Positions 9,702-20,678 of a DNA stretch of 64,000 nt are shown here, in pieces. The stretch is from Citrobacter sp. Res13-Sevr-PEB04-36. GTDB lineage: Bacteria > Pseudomonadota > Gammaproteobacteria > Enterobacterales > Enterobacteriaceae. The translations under genes and the position numbers were made by a program. The DNA lies in assembly GCF_015672735.1 (NCBI RefSeq), contig NZ_JADABY010000031.1, positions 105,009 through 169,008 on the forward strand. The letters run 5' to 3'. The notes under the pieces were generated by a model. That model saw only the letters and a program-made list of their open reading frames with translations, was not told where the DNA came from and did no database searches. Position 1 is the stretch's first letter; every line of letters begins with the position of its first letter.

Positions 9702-10141
9702 TCGGGTTTCCTCATAGCTGCACGCTGAGCAAATTCATCCATTTTTTTCTGATCCAGGCGGTTTTCAGCCAGTAAGGCCGCCGTGGTTTGTCGGTCTTGC
9801 AGCGTTTTCCAGGCCTGCAGCCGCTGTTTTTTATCGCGCCAGCTGTTCAGTGCCAGCTCAACTTTTTGCGTCCACTGATTCAGCTGTTGGCGATGCTGGT
9901 CTATCGCTTTTTCCAGCGTCTGAATAAATTGCTGGTAGTTGATCCAGCGGTTACTGGTGATCCCCTGACCCATATCACTATTGAGATTGTTTCGGTACTC
10001 ATGCTGATAATCGATCAGCATCTTTAATTGTTCTTCTGCCTGCTGACATCCGCGCCGCATTTCTCCCAATAAGATAGCTGCGTCATCGACTTCTTTTTCA
10101 GCCAGGTCTTTCAGTGTTGCCAGTGCACCATGTTGTGCCAT
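9698..10141 (-). CDS. fliJ: Flagellar export protein FliJ
   Basis: A 147-residue protein predicted to be almost entirely an antiparallel coiled coil, with many Gln, Leu and charged residues. FliJ sits in the centre of the FliI hexamer, like the gamma subunit of F1-ATPase, and connects it to FlhA. It follows fliI by 21 bases and overlaps fliK. Length equals that of enterobacterial FliJ. Confidence 0.96.
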   Translation of the reverse strand: MAQHGALATLKDLAEKEVDDAAILLGEMRRGCQQAEEQLKMLIDYQHEYRNNLNSDMGQGITSNRWINYQQFIQTLEKAIDQHRQQLNQWTQKVELALNSWRDKKQRLQAWKTLQDRQTTAALLAENRLDQKKMDEFAQRAAMRKPE

Positions 10142-10162
10142 GACCTATGCTCTCCTGCTTAA

Positions 10163-11532
10163 TCACACATCAGGGAAAATCAGATCCAGAGCCTGCAGAG
10201 AATCTTCCCAGTCAGCCCGTTCAAAGATACCTTGCTGTAAAAAGGCTTCCAGCTGCGGCCATAAGGTGATGGCTTTATCCAGCATCGGGTCACTGCCTCT
10301 GGCATACGCGCCCACGCTGACTAAATCACGGTTACGCTGGAAACTGGACAGCAGCTGTTTAAAGTTACGCACCCGCGCATAGTGTTTTTCGCTGATGAGC
10401 GAGGTCATTGCACGGCTGATTGAGGCTTCGATATCAATGGCCGGATAATGGCCCGCTTCCGCCAGGTGACGGGACAGCACGATGTGGCCGTCGAGGATCG
10501 CACGCGCGGAATCGGCAATTGGATCCTGCTGGTCATCGCCCTCGGTCAGTACGGTATAAAATGCCGTGACCGAACCGCCGCCGTGGATACCGTTCCCGGC
10601 GCGTTCCACCAGCGCCGGTAATTTGGCGAACACCGAGGGTGGATAGCCTTTGGTTGCGGGCGGTTCGCCGATGGCCAGTGCGATTTCACGTTGCGCCATG
10701 GCGTAGCGGGTGAGGGAATCCATAATCAGCAGGACGTGCAGTCCGCGATCGCGAAAATCTTCAGCAATACGCGTGGCATAGGCGGCGCCCTGCATGCGCA
10801 GTAGTGGAGAAACATCCGCTGGGGCGGCGATCACTACCGAGCGTGCGCGACCATCGGCACCGAGGATATTTTCGATAAAGTCTTTTACTTCGCGTCCACG
10901 TTCGCCAATTAAACCAACGACGATGACATCGGCCTGGGTATAGCGCGCCATCATGCCGAGCAGGACGCTTTTACCCACGCCGGAACCGGCGAACAGGCCC
11001 ATACGCTGGCCGCGACCGACGGTTAACAGCGCATTGATGGGGCGCACACCGGTATCCAGTACGTGCTCAATGGCGGTACGTTGCAGCGGGTTAAACGGTG
11101 GTGTAATTAACGCCCCGGTTTCGGTGGTGTCGGGTGCGGGCAGACCGTCGAGCGGTTTCCCGCTGCCGTCGAGCACGCGGCCAAGCAGGGCTGGACCCAG
11201 CGGCAACTGCTTGCCACTTTGCAGGCCTTCACCAGCAATGTTTTTCGCGTACACGCGTGCGCCGGGTAAAACGCCTTCCACCTCTTCAAGCGGCATCAGA
11301 AACAGACGCTGGCCGTTAAAACCGACCACTTCGCTTTCGACTTCCTGAGTGTCGTTGCCGTTCTGACGCTCAATCACGCAGGTTGCGCCCAGCGGTAATT
11401 GTAAGCCTGTGGCTTCCAGCACCAGTCCCGTGGCGCGGGTCAGACGCCCGTAGCGACGCACAGACGGCAACAGCGACATTTTCTCTTCGAAGTTATCCAG
11501 CGAGGTGAGCCAGCGGGTCAGACGTGTGGTCA

Positions 11533-11533
<1 letters not shown>
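10163..11533 (-). CDS. fliI: Flagellum-specific ATPase FliI
   Basis: A 456-residue F1-beta-like ATPase. Walker A is GSGVGKS at residues 183-189 with the catalytic Lys188; Walker B follows in [11 protein letters not shown], then the [20 protein letters not shown] motif of the FliI/InvC/YscN group. It energises unfolding and loading of export substrates with FliH and FliJ. Its start codon overlaps the fliH stop. Confidence 0.98.
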
Positions 11534-14891
<3,358 letters not shown>

Positions 14892-15107
14892 CTCGCACCT
14901 CGTGGATTATCGTGGACGGCGTTTTTTGCAAAGTGGAACAAGACTCACTCCCGGGTCAGCAAACTCGAAAAATTGACCGTCACATTATTTGCGGTTTCAA
15001 ATTTTTCTATGCGCCAAAAACCGAGGGTTTTTATCGTTATTTAGCGCCTTTATCTTATTGACGAGCTGGTAATCTCTGCTATGTGAAAAATCATCCAGGG
15101 GATCAGA
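14892..15107. promoter_or_regulatory. Divergent fliF / fliE control region
   Basis: These 216 bases separate the fliF and fliE starts and must carry both class 2 (FlhDC-dependent) promoters. I see AT-rich blocks and several poly-T runs but no sequence matching the sigma-28 consensus (TAAAGTTT-N11-GCCGATAA) as found around fliC and fliD, which fits class 2 control. FlhDC sites are too degenerate for me to place. Confidence 0.6.
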
Positions 15108-15422
15108 ATGTCGGCAATACAGGGGATTGAAGGGGTCATCAGCCAGCTACAGGCCACGGCGACGTCAGCGAAGATGCAGGAGTTGCAGCCACAACCGACC
15201 GTGAGCTTTGCCGGTCAGCTGCATGTTGCGCTAGACAGGATCAGCGATGTGCAAACCGCCTCTCGCGTGCAGGCAGAAAAATTTACCCTGGGTGAGCCGG
15301 GCATTGCGCTGAATGATGTGATGACCGATATGCAAAAAGCCTCAGTCTCAATGCAGATGGGTATTCAGGTACGTAATAAACTGGTATCAGCCTACCAGGA
15401 AGTGATGTCCATGCAAGTTTAG
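15108..15422 (+). CDS. fliE: Basal body rod/MS-ring adaptor FliE
   Basis: A 104-residue protein starting [18 protein letters not shown] and ending EVMSMQV, the usual length and C-terminus of FliE, which links the export gate/MS ring to the proximal rod. It is a separate transcription unit divergent from fliF. The prophage attachment core lies within the last codons, so the final residues and stop are encoded by phage-borne sequence. The displaced native end at 56,053-56,073 encodes the same MSMQV-stop with CAG/GTG instead of CAA/GTT, so the protein is unchanged by integration. Confidence 0.97.
   Translation: MSAIQGIEGVISQLQATATSAKMQELQPQPTVSFAGQLHVALDRISDVQTASRVQAEKFTLGEPGIALNDVMTDMQKASVSMQMGIQVRNKLVSAYQEVMSMQV
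15403..15415 (+). other. attL core in the 3' end of fliE
   Basis: TGATGTCCATGCA, repeated exactly at 56,053-56,065. Similarity continues for nine more bases (A/G GT T/G TAGGT) through the fliE stop codon. It ends 33 bases before the integrase stop codon, the usual int-next-to-att layout. Confidence 0.85.
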
Positions 15423-15448
15423 GTTACATAACTTACTGATATTTATTG

Positions 15449-16744
15449 TTAATACCCATCCGATCCTACTGCGTGGGGCATGGGTGGGGCAAACTCACTC
15501 AATTTCTGGTTGAGTATGAGTACCTGGTCCTGGTTGTTTTCTGCCATCCAGGATCCGTACACCCGGTAAACCATTTGCGCGTCGGTGTGGCCCATTTGCT
15601 TCGCGATGAAGTTAGGGTTTGCGCCGGCAGCTAACGACCAACATGCATAAGTGTGTCGTGACTGGTATGCTCTGCGATAGCGAACTCCGGCACGTCGCAT
15701 TGCCGCCTCCCACGACTGGTTGATCGATCCCACTGCGTAATGATGCCCGGCACGGCCATTGCGCGATACGTTTTGCGGGTTGAACACGAATGTGCATGGA
15801 TGCACATCGGTACGACCGTATTCACGAAGCTTAACCTCAACTTGATATTGCTTGCCCAGCCTTGTCATTTCAGCTTGTTTCTTCAACACATCAATGGCTG
15901 GCTGAATAAGGTTTATGATTCGATCCGTTCCGGCCTCCGTTTTGGGAAGGGTGAACTCCTTCGTTAACGTGTGGTTGCGACGGATCATCATAGTTCCCGC
16001 TTTCAGGTCGATATCTTCCCATGCCAGCGATACCAGCTCTCCATGCCTCACCCCTGTGTACACGGCCAGAGACCACATGTTTTTCAATTGCTGATGAGTA
16101 CATGCGTTAATCAGTCTGACGAACTCCTCTCGTGTGAGCGGATCTGGTTCAGTGCGTGATCGTTTGAGCATGGAAATGCCGTTAAACGGATTCGCCTTAA
16201 CATAACCACTGTCAGCAGCGAAGTTAAACATGCCTGACATTGTTCTCATGTAGTTGTTGACGGTTCTGACAGATCTTCCTTTTACTGGTGTCTTCTGTCC
16301 TGTCTTCAATACGTGATAACCGGTTAGCAACTCCTTCCTGATAAACAGCAGGTCTTCTTGTGTCACCGCAGATGCCAGCTTGTCCCCACCAATTCTCGGT
16401 ATCATGTTGCGCGCTATAGATGAATAGCGTGACATCGCGTTGGTGCTGATCTCCATGCGCTTCAAATCAAGCCACTTGTTCGCCAACTCGAGCACAGTGG
16501 TTTCCTTATTCTCGACTCCGAATTTCTTCAGGTTCGGCGAATCAGGGAACTGGGTCGCATAGTTGAAGTTACCGGTCTTTATCGCGAAGCACACCGACGC
16601 GCGCAGCTCGCCAGCGATCTTCCTGTTTTTTGGTGTATCCGGCACGCCTAGGCTTTCACGCACCCGGCCGCCTTTATAGATGAACCATATGCGGAGCGTT
16701 CCGCCATGGTTCTCCACGCCTGTTGGGTATGCTGACTTAGCCAT
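15449..16744 (-). CDS. int: Prophage tyrosine integrase
   Basis: A 431-residue tyrosine recombinase. The N-terminus (about 1-70) resembles the DUF3596-type arm-binding domain; a SAM-like core-binding domain spans about 85-185; the catalytic domain runs from about 200 to 400. Catalytic residues visible are R233 (TGVRHGEL), R363-H364 (QSRHTYACW), H386 (MGHTDAQ) and the nucleophile Y396 (VYRVYGSWM). The first His of the usual HxxR box is Tyr360, a substitution I associate with this integrase subgroup. It lies beside attL and reads toward it. It is the last gene of the leftward operon. Confidence 0.95.
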   Translation of the reverse strand: MAKSAYPTGVENHGGTLRIWFIYKGGRVRESLGVPDTPKNRKIAGELRASVCFAIKTGNFNYATQFPDSPNLKKFGVENKETTVLELANKWLDLKRMEISTNAMSRYSSIARNMIPRIGGDKLASAVTQEDLLFIRKELLTGYHVLKTGQKTPVKGRSVRTVNNYMRTMSGMFNFAADSGYVKANPFNGISMLKRSRTEPDPLTREEFVRLINACTHQQLKNMWSLAVYTGVRHGELVSLAWEDIDLKAGTMMIRRNHTLTKEFTLPKTEAGTDRIINLIQPAIDVLKKQAEMTRLGKQYQVEVKLREYGRTDVHPCTFVFNPQNVSRNGRAGHHYAVGSINQSWEAAMRRAGVRYRRAYQSRHTYACWSLAAGANPNFIAKQMGHTDAQMVYRVYGSWMAENNQDQVLILNQKLSEFAPPMPHAVGSDGY

Positions 16745-16789
16745 TATTCCCTCCTGACGTCCAAGAGCCCGCTAAGCATAAACGGATCT

Positions 16790-17035
16790 TCATTGGCGCG
16801 CACCCGGCTGTTTCTTTGACATGCTCTCAACCCACTGGTCGACAGCCTTGCGGTTGTACATGCACTCACTGTTTTCTTTTGGATTTCCGTCAGGTGCAAC
16901 GTGAAGATATTCGCGTCCAACCATCCAAGACTTTTTACGAGCTGCCTCGATAGTTCCCGGGCGAAGTCCGGTAATCTCGACGAGCTTCTCTTGTGTTACC
17001 CAGTCGTTGGGCACAATTAAGGTCATTTTGCTCAT
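16790..17035 (-). CDS. xis: Excisionase (Xis-like)
   Basis: An 81-residue protein starting MSKMTLIVPNDWVTQEKLVEI with a winged-helix/MerR-like DNA-binding segment (WVTQEKLVEITGLRPGTIEAARKK) of the type found in lambdoid excisionases next to this class of integrase. Excisionases bend DNA at attR and direct Int towards excision. The start was placed at MSKM, which is preceded on the minus strand by GGAGACACCC; longer readings run into the terminator upstream. It precedes int by 45 bases. Confidence 0.8.
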   Translation of the reverse strand: MSKMTLIVPNDWVTQEKLVEITGLRPGTIEAARKKSWMVGREYLHVAPDGNPKENSECMYNRKAVDQWVESMSKKQPGARQ

Positions 17036-17049
17036 GGGTGTCTCCAGGC

Positions 17050-17076
17050 AAAAAGAATGCCCTCGCAATGGAGGGC
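17050..17076 (-). terminator. Leftward terminator ahead of xis
   Basis: On the minus strand a perfect six-base stem GCCCTC/GAGGGC is followed by ATTCTTTTTGCC. It would limit xis-int expression unless RNA polymerase carries N. Confidence 0.6.
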
Positions 17077-17142
17077 AAATGGGGGATAACGTGGCAGTGC
17101 ATCGCACCCAATAGCCAGCTCATAACTGGCTATCAGTTGCGT

Positions 17143-17385
17143 TCAGTAGGTAAGGAGGTCAAGCTTTGCATTCAATTCTGTCGCTGACTCACTACTAAGA
17201 AATCCCTCCATTTCGTCATTGCTAATCAAGTCAGCGATTACGTCTTTCTGTTCATCAGTAAAATAGTCCTTGCGATAGTCATAGAATGCCGCGGCAACAA
17301 CTCGACCACCGGCAATATCCATGTCGGCGCTAACTGGCGGTTCCTTTCCATCTTCAAACTCAACGACAAATGTCATCTTCCCCAT
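17143..17385 (-). CDS. Hypothetical phage protein
   Basis: An 80-residue acidic protein (MGKMTFVVEFEDGKEPP...), with a beta-rich first half and an Asp/Glu-rich helical second half. I do not recognise a family. It sits in the leftward early operon between a NinX-like gene and xis, a region where lambdoid phages carry small non-essential genes. The start has GGAGAGAG upstream on the minus strand. No cysteines, signal peptide or membrane segment. Confidence 0.65.
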   Translation of the reverse strand: MGKMTFVVEFEDGKEPPVSADMDIAGGRVVAAAFYDYRKDYFTDEQKDVIADLISNDEMEGFLSSESATELNAKLDLLTY

Positions 17386-17394
17386 ACTCTCTCC

Positions 17395-17634
17395 TCATGC
17401 CGCCCGCATAGCGCGGAGGCGTTTTAAGTGTTCTGCTGTTTCAAGTTCGGCGCGTATCTGTGCCGCCTCGTGTGGGTCGAGGTGCTCGAAATCGTTATTA
17501 AAGCGGTCTATTGAAGCGGTGTTGACCCGGCCTTGTCGCCAGTAGCGGACTATCTGTGATGTGACTGAATGGATTATGACGGGCCAGTTATGCTGGTCAG
17601 CGTATATCTGACCCCGTTGAATTAGCTGGAACAT
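17395..17634 (-). CDS. Hypothetical phage protein
   Basis: A 79-residue protein starting MFQLIQRGQIYADQHNWPVI, mostly helical and Arg-rich at the C-terminus. The start was chosen because AGGAG lies seven bases upstream; it overlaps the end of the preceding NinX-like gene by 38 bases. A start 66 bases further upstream is possible but would overlap more. Unknown function; leftward early operon. Confidence 0.6.
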   Translation of the reverse strand: MFQLIQRGQIYADQHNWPVIIHSVTSQIVRYWRQGRVNTASIDRFNNDFEHLDPHEAAQIRAELETAEHLKRLRAMRAA

Positions 17635-17959
17635 TGGCTGACTCCTGCAAAAGAAGGAAGACGATTGCCACGGCGCGAAGTGGGTTACGATGGATGACAC
17701 TAATTCCAGATTCGTGTGATGCCTGCCATACCGTCTTACCTGATGGGGAAAGTCCGATCCTATGTTTCTTCATTACCGGGAAAAGCTCTTCAGCACGACG
17801 TAGCGGGAAATAACCGGTGTTCTGTACTGTGTTGAACCAGTTCCATGACAGATTGGCGCCGGTAGTTTCATACGGGTGAATGGTGGCGCTGTATTTTGGT
17901 TTGAGGAAATATGCCAGCCTGACGCTAATCTCCCCATCACTCAGCTTGCTGTAATCCAT
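17597..17959 (-). CDS. NinX-like protein (DUF2591)
   Basis: A 120-residue protein starting MDYSKLSDGEISVRLAYFL, with NWFNTVQNTGYFPLRRAEELFPVMKKHRIGLSPSG in the middle. This pattern (MDYSxLSDxEIN, then a Trp/Asn-rich segment and LxxxxxI) marks the DUF2591 family, named NinX after the P22 nin region. Its function is unknown. Here it lies in the leftward operon, not in the nin region on the right arm. The start is GTGATGG with GGGAGG upstream and overlaps the previous stop. Confidence 0.75.
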   Translation of the reverse strand: MDYSKLSDGEISVRLAYFLKPKYSATIHPYETTGANLSWNWFNTVQNTGYFPLRRAEELFPVMKKHRIGLSPSGKTVWQASHESGISVIHRNPLRAVAIVFLLLQESANVPANSTGSDIR

Positions 17960-18177
17960 CACATCCTCCCAATTTTCTTACGCAATTCCTGCTCACCCTG
18001 ACACTCAACGCACATCGTGCATCCCGGATACGCTTTCCGGCGCGCATCAAGTAACTTGTCACCGCACTCCTCACAGTGCGTTGCTGATACTGCTGAGTGG
18101 TTGAGTCTGTGCATGCTCAGTGCCGCGTCACGCTGCAAATCTTCAAGCTGTGATGCGTTATCGATAATGTCAGCCAT
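17959..18177 (-). CDS. TraR/DksA-type zinc-finger protein
   Basis: A 72-residue protein with a C4 zinc finger, CEECGDKLLDARRKAYPGCTMCVECQGEQE, preceded by an N-terminal helix. This is the compact DksA/TraR fold seen in many phages and plasmids; TraR binds RNA polymerase in the secondary channel without ppGpp. It probably tunes host or phage promoters after induction, an inference from the family. Its stop overlaps the NinX-like start. Confidence 0.85.
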   Translation of the reverse strand: MADIIDNASQLEDLQRDAALSMHRLNHSAVSATHCEECGDKLLDARRKAYPGCTMCVECQGEQELRKKIGRM

Positions 18178-18230
18178 AGTCAGTGCTCCATGAACTGTCG
18201 GTTAATTCGGTTGAAGGTGAACGCGAGAAA

Positions 18231-18254
18231 ATAAAAAGGCCGCATTAGCGACCT
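18231..18254 (-). terminator. Leftward terminator upstream of the TraR/DksA-like gene
   Basis: On the minus strand GGTCGC-TAAT-GCGGCC is followed by TTTTTATTTT. It lies in a 97-base gap without a gene. Confidence 0.65.
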
Positions 18255-18274
18255 TGTGATTCGTTTGGTTAGCG

Positions 18275-18493
18275 TCATGATTCGACTCCGTACCGGCCTT
18301 GCATTCGACCGATGCTGCTAACGAATGCCACCAGGCTGATACCAAGCGGCGCAATTTTCTGGTGATGCTTCTTGAGGGTAGGCGGCACGACTGCATTCCA
18401 TTTCGGCTTAGGCCTGCATTTCAGTGCCTGCTGAATCTCTGCCACGCATTTACGTCCCTGTGTGCGGATAGCGTTATCCTGTTCTGGTGTCAT
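18275..18493 (-). CDS. Hypothetical phage protein
   Basis: A 72-residue basic protein (MTPEQDNAIRTQGRKCVAEIQ...) with two cysteines, ending GRYGVES. No family recognised. The start overlaps the stop of the adenine methylase gene by four bases (ATGA), so translation is coupled. A hydrophobic patch around GISLVAFVSSIG is short for a membrane span. It may be an accessory early gene. Confidence 0.6.
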   Translation of the reverse strand: MTPEQDNAIRTQGRKCVAEIQQALKCRPKPKWNAVVPPTLKKHHQKIAPLGISLVAFVSSIGRMQGRYGVES

Positions 18494-19083
18494 GCTGACT
18501 CCGTTTTCATCACATCAATCGCGTAGCCTGGGAGTAACTGAACCGCCTGACCGTCGCACTGATTACCCCATACATCGAAGTCATGCGACGACTGGCGAGC
18601 GAATAGCTCAATTCGAGGAACGTCTCCGAGCAGTTGCACCAGTTTCTCGCGAACTAGATCCGGCTTGCGGGAATTTTCCAGCCGCGGCGCGGTGATGTGC
18701 TGGCAGATGGAAGCGTCCATGCGCTCTGGCAACTTGCCGCGCACTGCAAACAGGCAGTCTTCGCTATTCGCCCTGGTCATGTGGCCCATTCCGATCGCAC
18801 TGTTACCCTTGTGCTTATTCGTCTTATGCCAGGTGAATCCCTTCATGGTCATCATGCGGAATCCCCACGCTTCGACAACCTTCAGCGCCTCAGTCGGCTG
18901 AGTCGGAACCCACCACATCGCCAGAAGACAACTATCAGCCGCCAGATCCCATACCGGTAGCCGGCAGATATCCTGCACTGTCATCACTGGGTATTTGAAC
19001 CCGGCACCCCGATCTCCGTCGGCGGCTTTATCTCGGTATGTCCATGGTGGGTCGGCGTAGATAAGAGTGTATTTGCCTGTCAT
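18490..19083 (-). CDS. MT-A70 family DNA N6-adenine methyltransferase
   Basis: A 197-residue protein. The catalytic motif YADPPWTYRD is at residues 9-18 and the rest follows the MT-A70 pattern (LAMWWVPTQPTEALKVVEAWGF, later NCDG/ASICQHITAPRL and DVPRIELFARQ). Members of this group in phages methylate adenine in DNA, often GATC-like or non-specific, and may protect against restriction. The start MTGKYTLIYADPPW was chosen because the motif must be near the N-terminus; an upstream reading would overlap the previous gene. No cognate endonuclease is adjacent, so it is an orphan. Confidence 0.88.
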   Translation of the reverse strand: MTGKYTLIYADPPWTYRDKAADGDRGAGFKYPVMTVQDICRLPVWDLAADSCLLAMWWVPTQPTEALKVVEAWGFRMMTMKGFTWHKTNKHKGNSAIGMGHMTRANSEDCLFAVRGKLPERMDASICQHITAPRLENSRKPDLVREKLVQLLGDVPRIELFARQSSHDFDVWGNQCDGQAVQLLPGYAIDVMKTESA

Positions 19084-19367
19084 CAGTCGCTCCTTGTATG
19101 CCCGAACTTTCCACGATGCTCGCGCATGCGGTCGTCTACGTAGGTTGGTTGAACCGGTCCGACTGCCATCCAAATCGGCCTGAATGACGCCTCTAAGTTT
19201 GCGTACCAGACTTCCTTTTCGTGCAACTCCAGAAGCCTGTCTTCCATGGTTGGCTTCTTGAAATCGTCATTAGCGATAGCTGCGAAACATCGTGCCAGCA
19301 CCTCAGCTTTGGTGCCTGATTTTTTAGGCGGGCGCAGATATCCCGCCACGGTGAGAGGTGCCGACAT
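19083..19367 (-). CDS. Hypothetical phage protein
   Basis: A 94-residue soluble protein (MSAPLTVAGYLRPPKKSGTKAEVLARCF...) between ssb and the adenine methylase. Its stop overlaps the methylase start. The N-terminal stretch LRPPKKSGTKAEVLARCFAAI resembles a small helix-turn-helix but I cannot name a family. Trp-rich centre (VWYANLEASFRPIWMAV). Confidence 0.6.
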   Translation of the reverse strand: MSAPLTVAGYLRPPKKSGTKAEVLARCFAAIANDDFKKPTMEDRLLELHEKEVWYANLEASFRPIWMAVGPVQPTYVDDRMREHRGKFGHTRSD

Positions 19368-19380
19368 TTGATGCTCCTGA

Positions 19381-19848
19381 TTAAATGGCGTGGATAGCGT
19401 GACGAGGGAAGGGAAGAGTTACCGGTGCAAAGGGAATTTCATCGTCGAAATTCATCGGCGGCTCGTTGTTCTGATTTGCCGGTGGTTGTTGCGCCCGTGA
19501 TTGCTGTTGACGGGGCTGGTCGTTTCCAGAAGTACCACGAGGAGGCAAATCGATATCCCGCACCAGGATAGTCGGCGTCTGCATCTGCGTTCCGTCCTGC
19601 TTAGTCCATTCTTCAATAACGAACTCACCTGAGACCGTTACCTTCGCGCCTTTGACGATGGCTACAGATAACTTCTCGGCCATAGCCCCGAACATTTTGC
19701 AGTTGAGCCACGATGTTTTCTCGTTTTCACCAAACCCGGTCTTTGCAGGAATGGAGAATGAGCTAATGTTCTTGCCATTCGGAGTGACACGGAGAACCGC
19801 GTCTTTACCGACATTGCCTGATACTGTAATTACGTTAATTGCCATCAT
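19381..19848 (-). CDS. ssb: Phage single-stranded DNA-binding protein
   Basis: A 155-residue SSB: OB fold of about 105 residues starting INVITVSGNVGKDAVLRVTPNGK, a Gln/Pro-rich linker, then the acidic tip FDDEIPF. Unusually the protein does not stop there but continues with APVTLPFPRHAIHAI. In E. coli SSB the tip must be C-terminal to bind partner proteins. It overlaps erf by four bases, so SSB and annealase are co-translated. Start could be either of two adjacent ATG codons. Confidence 0.93.
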   Translation of the reverse strand: MMAINVITVSGNVGKDAVLRVTPNGKNISSFSIPAKTGFGENEKTSWLNCKMFGAMAEKLSVAIVKGAKVTVSGEFVIEEWTKQDGTQMQTPTILVRDIDLPPRGTSGNDQPRQQQSRAQQPPANQNNEPPMNFDDEIPFAPVTLPFPRHAIHAI

Positions 19849-20474
19849 GCCGCCTGTTGTGTTTTAAGTTCTTTGCCGCGTGTACGGTAGGTTTCTGTAC
19901 AGCGTTCTTCGTGAGGCTTTGATCCGCCCAACTTAGGCCATGCTTCTTTGTATGCTGCGATCAGCTCTTCAAGTGATTCACTCACCGCCGCCTTACCAGC
20001 AAACTCTTTGAGAGCCTCTTCTGCCTGTTGTGGAGATACGTGGTGAATATCAGCATCAGCATCAATGGCAGTCTGTTCTGTCGGTATACAGAAGGTCTGG
20101 AACGCCGCGTATTTGTAGGCGATCGACATAGCTTTGTTCGTGGCCTTATCGCCGCTATCCATTGCTTCTCCATACGTCACAATCGTGTGCATGCTACCGT
20201 CCTCAGTAGCCACGAAATCGAATTCAGCCTTGACGACAACGTAGAACAAAACGCCGCCTTTCTGCGTTACACGTTCCGTTACGGTGCGCTCTGTAATGCG
20301 TGGAAGGATGACAAGGCCATGCTTAGCTAGCATCGGTGCCAGAGCGTTATATACCTGGTCGATTCCACGGAATGAAAATCCTTGCTGCCGGTTTTCCCGG
20401 TCTTTGCTGATTCCAACTTCAGCCATATCCCGGGCTACCGCGCTAATCGCTGCGTAAACTTTTTTCTGTTCCAT
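19845..20474 (-). CDS. erf: Erf-family single-strand annealing protein
   Basis: A 209-residue protein of the ERF family (P22 Erf type): QGFSFRGIDQVYNALAPMLAKHGLVILP in the N-terminal half and SGDKATNKAMSIAYKYAAFQTFCIPTE in the middle are the family motifs. ERF proteins anneal single strands and circularise terminally redundant phage DNA after injection, which a headful-packaging phage requires. The C-terminus is the variable, partner-binding part. It is followed directly by ssb. Confidence 0.94.
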   Translation of the reverse strand: MEQKKVYAAISAVARDMAEVGISKDRENRQQGFSFRGIDQVYNALAPMLAKHGLVILPRITERTVTERVTQKGGVLFYVVVKAEFDFVATEDGSMHTIVTYGEAMDSGDKATNKAMSIAYKYAAFQTFCIPTEQTAIDADADIHHVSPQQAEEALKEFAGKAAVSESLEELIAAYKEAWPKLGGSKPHEERCTETYRTRGKELKTQQAA

Positions 20475-20481
20475 AATTTCC

Positions 20482-20670
20482 TCAGAATGGAAGTTCGGAA
20501 GTGTTAGCCAGGAACTCGCATTTATTCAGGCGCTCACGTTTAGCCATAGAAAGGCAGAAGCTTTTCATCGACTTGTTACCTGACTTGCGCCAGTAAAGCG
20601 CCTCTGTAACGTGGTACTGGCGCTTAATGCGACTGAGCTCTGGTGTTGTTGCTAAATCAACTGGGATCAT
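20482..20670 (-). CDS. Hypothetical phage protein near erf
   Basis: A 62-residue basic protein (MIPVDLATTPELSRIKRQYHV...), one Trp, one Cys pair separated by 16 residues. It lies between the coiled-coil gene and erf with eight- and seven-base gaps, so it belongs to the recombination cluster. I cannot link it to P22 Arf or Abc proteins by sequence. Function unknown. Confidence 0.65.
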   Translation of the reverse strand: MIPVDLATTPELSRIKRQYHVTEALYWRKSGNKSMKSFCLSMAKRERLNKCEFLANTSELPF

Positions 20671-20678
20671 CTTTCACC

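Noticed and set aside
17111..17133. Eight-base inverted repeat ATAGCCAG/CTGGCTAT as a terminator
   Set aside because: No T-run on either strand; could be a protein site near xis but nothing supports this.
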